A stretch of DNA of 7,979 bases from WLWS01 sp047638675. GTDB taxonomy: Bacteria > Pseudomonadota > Gammaproteobacteria > Eutrophobiales > Eutrophobiaceae. The stretch is taken from the NCBI GenBank assembly GCA_047638675.1, contig JBLIML010000186.1:1-7979 (forward strand), read 5' to 3'. The notes under the pieces are model-generated. The model did no database searches. It was not told where the DNA came from and saw only the letters and a program-made list of their open reading frames with translations. The position numbers were made by a program, and so were the translations under genes. Shown piece after piece: positions 6,534 to 7,979 of the stretch; position 1 is the first letter of the stretch, and each line of letters starts with the position of its first letter.

Positions 6534-6711
6534 GAAACTGTCAGATGAAGATTTAGAAAAGGCCCTGGAGATATTGGCTGTCGCCATTAATCAAGCCGGC
6601 GAGGAAAAAGAGATGCTGTTCTTGAGCAAGCTATGTTTTACACTGGCGAACCAACTGGGTGATATCACGTTACTCGAGAAAGCCATTGATAAAGTGAATA
6701 CAGATCTATAA
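6526..6711 (+). CDS. Small DUF2783-like protein coupled to the flavin monooxygenase
   Basis: The product is 61 residues from a GTG start, mostly helical and acidic, with no signal or membrane segment. The segment SKLCFTLANQLGDITLLEKA (residues 36-55) resembles the LANxxGD core of DUF2783, a family of small proteins I recall being encoded beside FAD-dependent aromatic monooxygenases; this assignment is from memory of the pattern. The GTG at 6526 lies inside the end of the monooxygenase gene: GTGAGTAA holds both the start and the upstream stop, an 8-bp overlap. The purine run GAGGGGG (6514-6520) sits 5 bases before the start. The frame is open further upstream to an ATG at 6448, but that would overlap the monooxygenase by 86 bp and add residues without family character. 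The tight overlap suggests the protein works with the monooxygenase, perhaps as a subunit or stabiliser (inference). Confidence 0.72.
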   Translation: MSKKLSDEDLEKALEILAVAINQAGEEKEMLFLSKLCFTLANQLGDITLLEKAIDKVNTDL

Positions 6712-6722
6712 GTGTGAAAAAT

Positions 6723-7979
6723 ATGAATAAGTTCATTGATGAAATAAAAAAATACGAAGAACAATCCCAGTCCATTGAACCCGAGGCAGGTCAGCGGCGG
6801 GAACTCCTGGAAAAAGTGAATCACTATACCGAAGGGTTTCTCGATTCCATTCACGCAAGAAATGCCTACGTTAAGGAAGGACTTGATGGGAAAGGTATAA
6901 GGGATGCGCTTATCGAGGAGGAGGGTGTCGATATGGATTCCATCCTGAAGCTCTACAAGGACAATGTTGAGCAACAGGGGATTAACACCGTCTCTGGGAA
7001 ATTTATGGGTTATATCGCGCCATGCAGTATGTTTTATTCTGCATTGGGTGATTACATTGCTGCTATCACCGATCCCTTTAGTGTCGATTACATGTCCAGT
7101 CCCGGTGCTGTTCGTATGGAAAAAATGCTGCTCGACTGGATGGCTGGGCTGGTTGGCTATCCCTCAGGTGCGCTGGGAAATCTTGCCTCTGGCGGCAGTA
7201 TGGCCACTCTTATCTGCATTGTCACAGCGCGTGAAACTCACGGGATAAAGGCGAAAGATTTTGATAAGTCTGTCGTCTACGCAACTAAATTGACCCATCA
7301 TTGTGTAAGAAAGGGATTGCATGTAGCGGGTATGGGAGAATGTGTGATTCGATATGTCCCGACAGATGATGCTTATCGAATGCGACCCGATGCGCTTGCC
7401 GAATGTATCGAGAACGATAAACAACAGGGACTACAGCCCTGGATGGTGGTGGCTTCAGCCGGGACCACCGATCTCGGTAGCGTTGATCCCTTCAATGCCA
7501 TCGCCGATGTCGCAAGTAAGCATAAGCTCTGGTTTCACATTGACGGTGCCTATGGTGGGTTCTTTATTTTGAGCGATCTGGTTAAAGATAAATTTAAGGG
7601 CGTCGAGCGATCGGATTCGATTGTCATGAACCCTCATAAAACTTTGTATACACCTTTTGGTCTGGGGGCCGCCATTATTAAAAAAGGCGACTTACTCTAT
7701 AAGGCACATCACTATACCGCGAGTTATTTACAGGATAACGCCCTTGAACAGGATGAAGTATCACCTTCAAATCTGGGGCCCGAGCTTACTCGACATTTTC
7801 GAGCGCTTCGTCTGTGGCTACCGCTAAAGCTCATTGGTATTGCACCATTTCGCGCAGCCTTGTCGGAGAAAATATTGTTAACGCGCTATGCCTATGAACG
7901 CATGCGCGACCAGGATGGCTTCGAAATGGGTCCCTATCCGGAATTGTCGACCTTTGCTTTTCGATACCTGCCGGAAAAA
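6723..7979 (+). CDS. Group II PLP-dependent amino-acid decarboxylase, 3' end outside the window
   Basis: The frame runs from ATG 6723 to the last base without a stop, giving 419 residues; relatives are about 450-500, so only the C-terminal part is missing. The family (aromatic-L-amino-acid, glutamate and cysteine-sulfinate decarboxylases) removes CO2 from amino acids to give amines. Visible PLP-site features are THHCV with the ring-stacking His (192 or 193), SAGTTDLGS (245-253), HIDGAYGGF with D274 (272-280), and the Schiff-base lysine K306 in NPHKTLYTPFGLG. SPGAVRMEKMLLDWMAGLVG (126-145) and NLGPELTRHFRALRLWLPLK (350-369) also fit. The lysine motif resembles a bacterial subgroup with NPHK/DPHK followed by Leu-Tyr/Phe, rather than the NPHKW of animal DOPA decarboxylase, so the substrate is uncertain. 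The start lies 11 bp after the DUF2783-like stop with only a weak ribosome binding site. An in-frame GTG at 6714 is a less likely start. Confidence 0.93.
   Translation, partial: MNKFIDEIKKYEEQSQSIEPEAGQRRELLEKVNHYTEGFLDSIHARNAYVKEGLDGKGIRDALIEEEGVDMDSILKLYKDNVEQQGINTVSGKFMGYIAPCSMFYSALGDYIAAITDPFSVDYMSSPGAVRMEKMLLDWMAGLVGYPSGALGNLASGGSMATLICIVTARETHGIKAKDFDKSVVYATKLTHHCVRKGLHVAGMGECVIRYVPTDDAYRMRPDALAECIENDKQQGLQPWMVVASAGTTDLGSVDPFNAIADVASKHKLWFHIDGAYGGFFILSDLVKDKFKGVERSDSIVMNPHKTLYTPFGLGAAIIKKGDLLYKAHHYTASYLQDNALEQDEVSPSNLGPELTRHFRALRLWLPLKLIGIAPFRAALSEKILLTRYAYERMRDQDGFEMGPYPELSTFAFRYLPEK

Noticed and set aside
6714..6722. GTG 6714 as an alternative decarboxylase start
   Set aside because: It adds only three residues and has no better ribosome binding site than ATG 6723; it cannot be fully excluded.
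6591..6974. 127-codon open frame on the minus strand
   Set aside because: It is antisense to the DUF2783-like gene and the start of the decarboxylase; composition and lack of a ribosome binding site indicate a chance frame.
6964..7248. 94-codon plus-strand open frame with a hydrophobic, Trp-rich translation
   Set aside because: It is an alternate frame of the decarboxylase, whose frame here encodes conserved family segments.

Overview
The window is ordinary chromosomal bacterial DNA, probably from a Gram-negative proteobacterium. The evidence is Shine-Dalgarno-led genes, a lipobox-bearing lipoprotein, proteobacterial-type aromatic-degradation genes and palindromic extragenic repeats of the TTCCCACG...CGTGGGAA kind. 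I cannot name a species. There are no rRNA, tRNA, CRISPR or transposase genes.

Layout. (1) 1-238: a non-coding leader holding a 28-bp imperfect inverted repeat made of two palindromic units (33-60 and 95-122), then a small dyad and a weak promoter candidate. (2) 239-1984 and 2014-3264, plus strand: a tungsten/molybdenum aldehyde:ferredoxin oxidoreductase-like protein followed 29 bp later by a PLP-dependent class V aminotransferase-fold protein. The latter resembles cysteine desulfurases but lacks their catalytic cysteine region. (3) 3265-3348: a convergent intergenic gap with a decayed copy of the palindromic unit. (4) 3349-4050, minus strand: a predicted lipoprotein of unknown function. (5) 4051-4283: an AT-rich divergent promoter region. 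(6) 4284 to the window end, plus strand: a tight operon of a VOC-fold protein (extradiol dioxygenase/glyoxalase superfamily), a class A flavin monooxygenase of the MhpA/phenol hydroxylase type, a 61-residue DUF2783-like protein whose gene overlaps the monooxygenase by 8 bp, and a group II PLP-dependent amino-acid decarboxylase cut off by the window edge.

How the genes may work together (inference). The operon at 4284-7979 has the parts for oxidative handling of an aromatic amino acid or related aromatic: decarboxylation, ring hydroxylation and possibly ring cleavage by the VOC protein. The AOR-like enzyme could oxidise an aldehyde arising from the amine product, but it lies in a separate transcription unit and nothing in the sequence proves the link. 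The least ordinary points are the combination of decarboxylase, monooxygenase, VOC and DUF2783 genes, an apparent His-to-Gln change at a VOC metal-ligand position, a desulfurase-like protein without a cysteine nucleophile, and a decayed repeat whose C-to-T changes still allow a G-U paired hairpin in plus-strand RNA.
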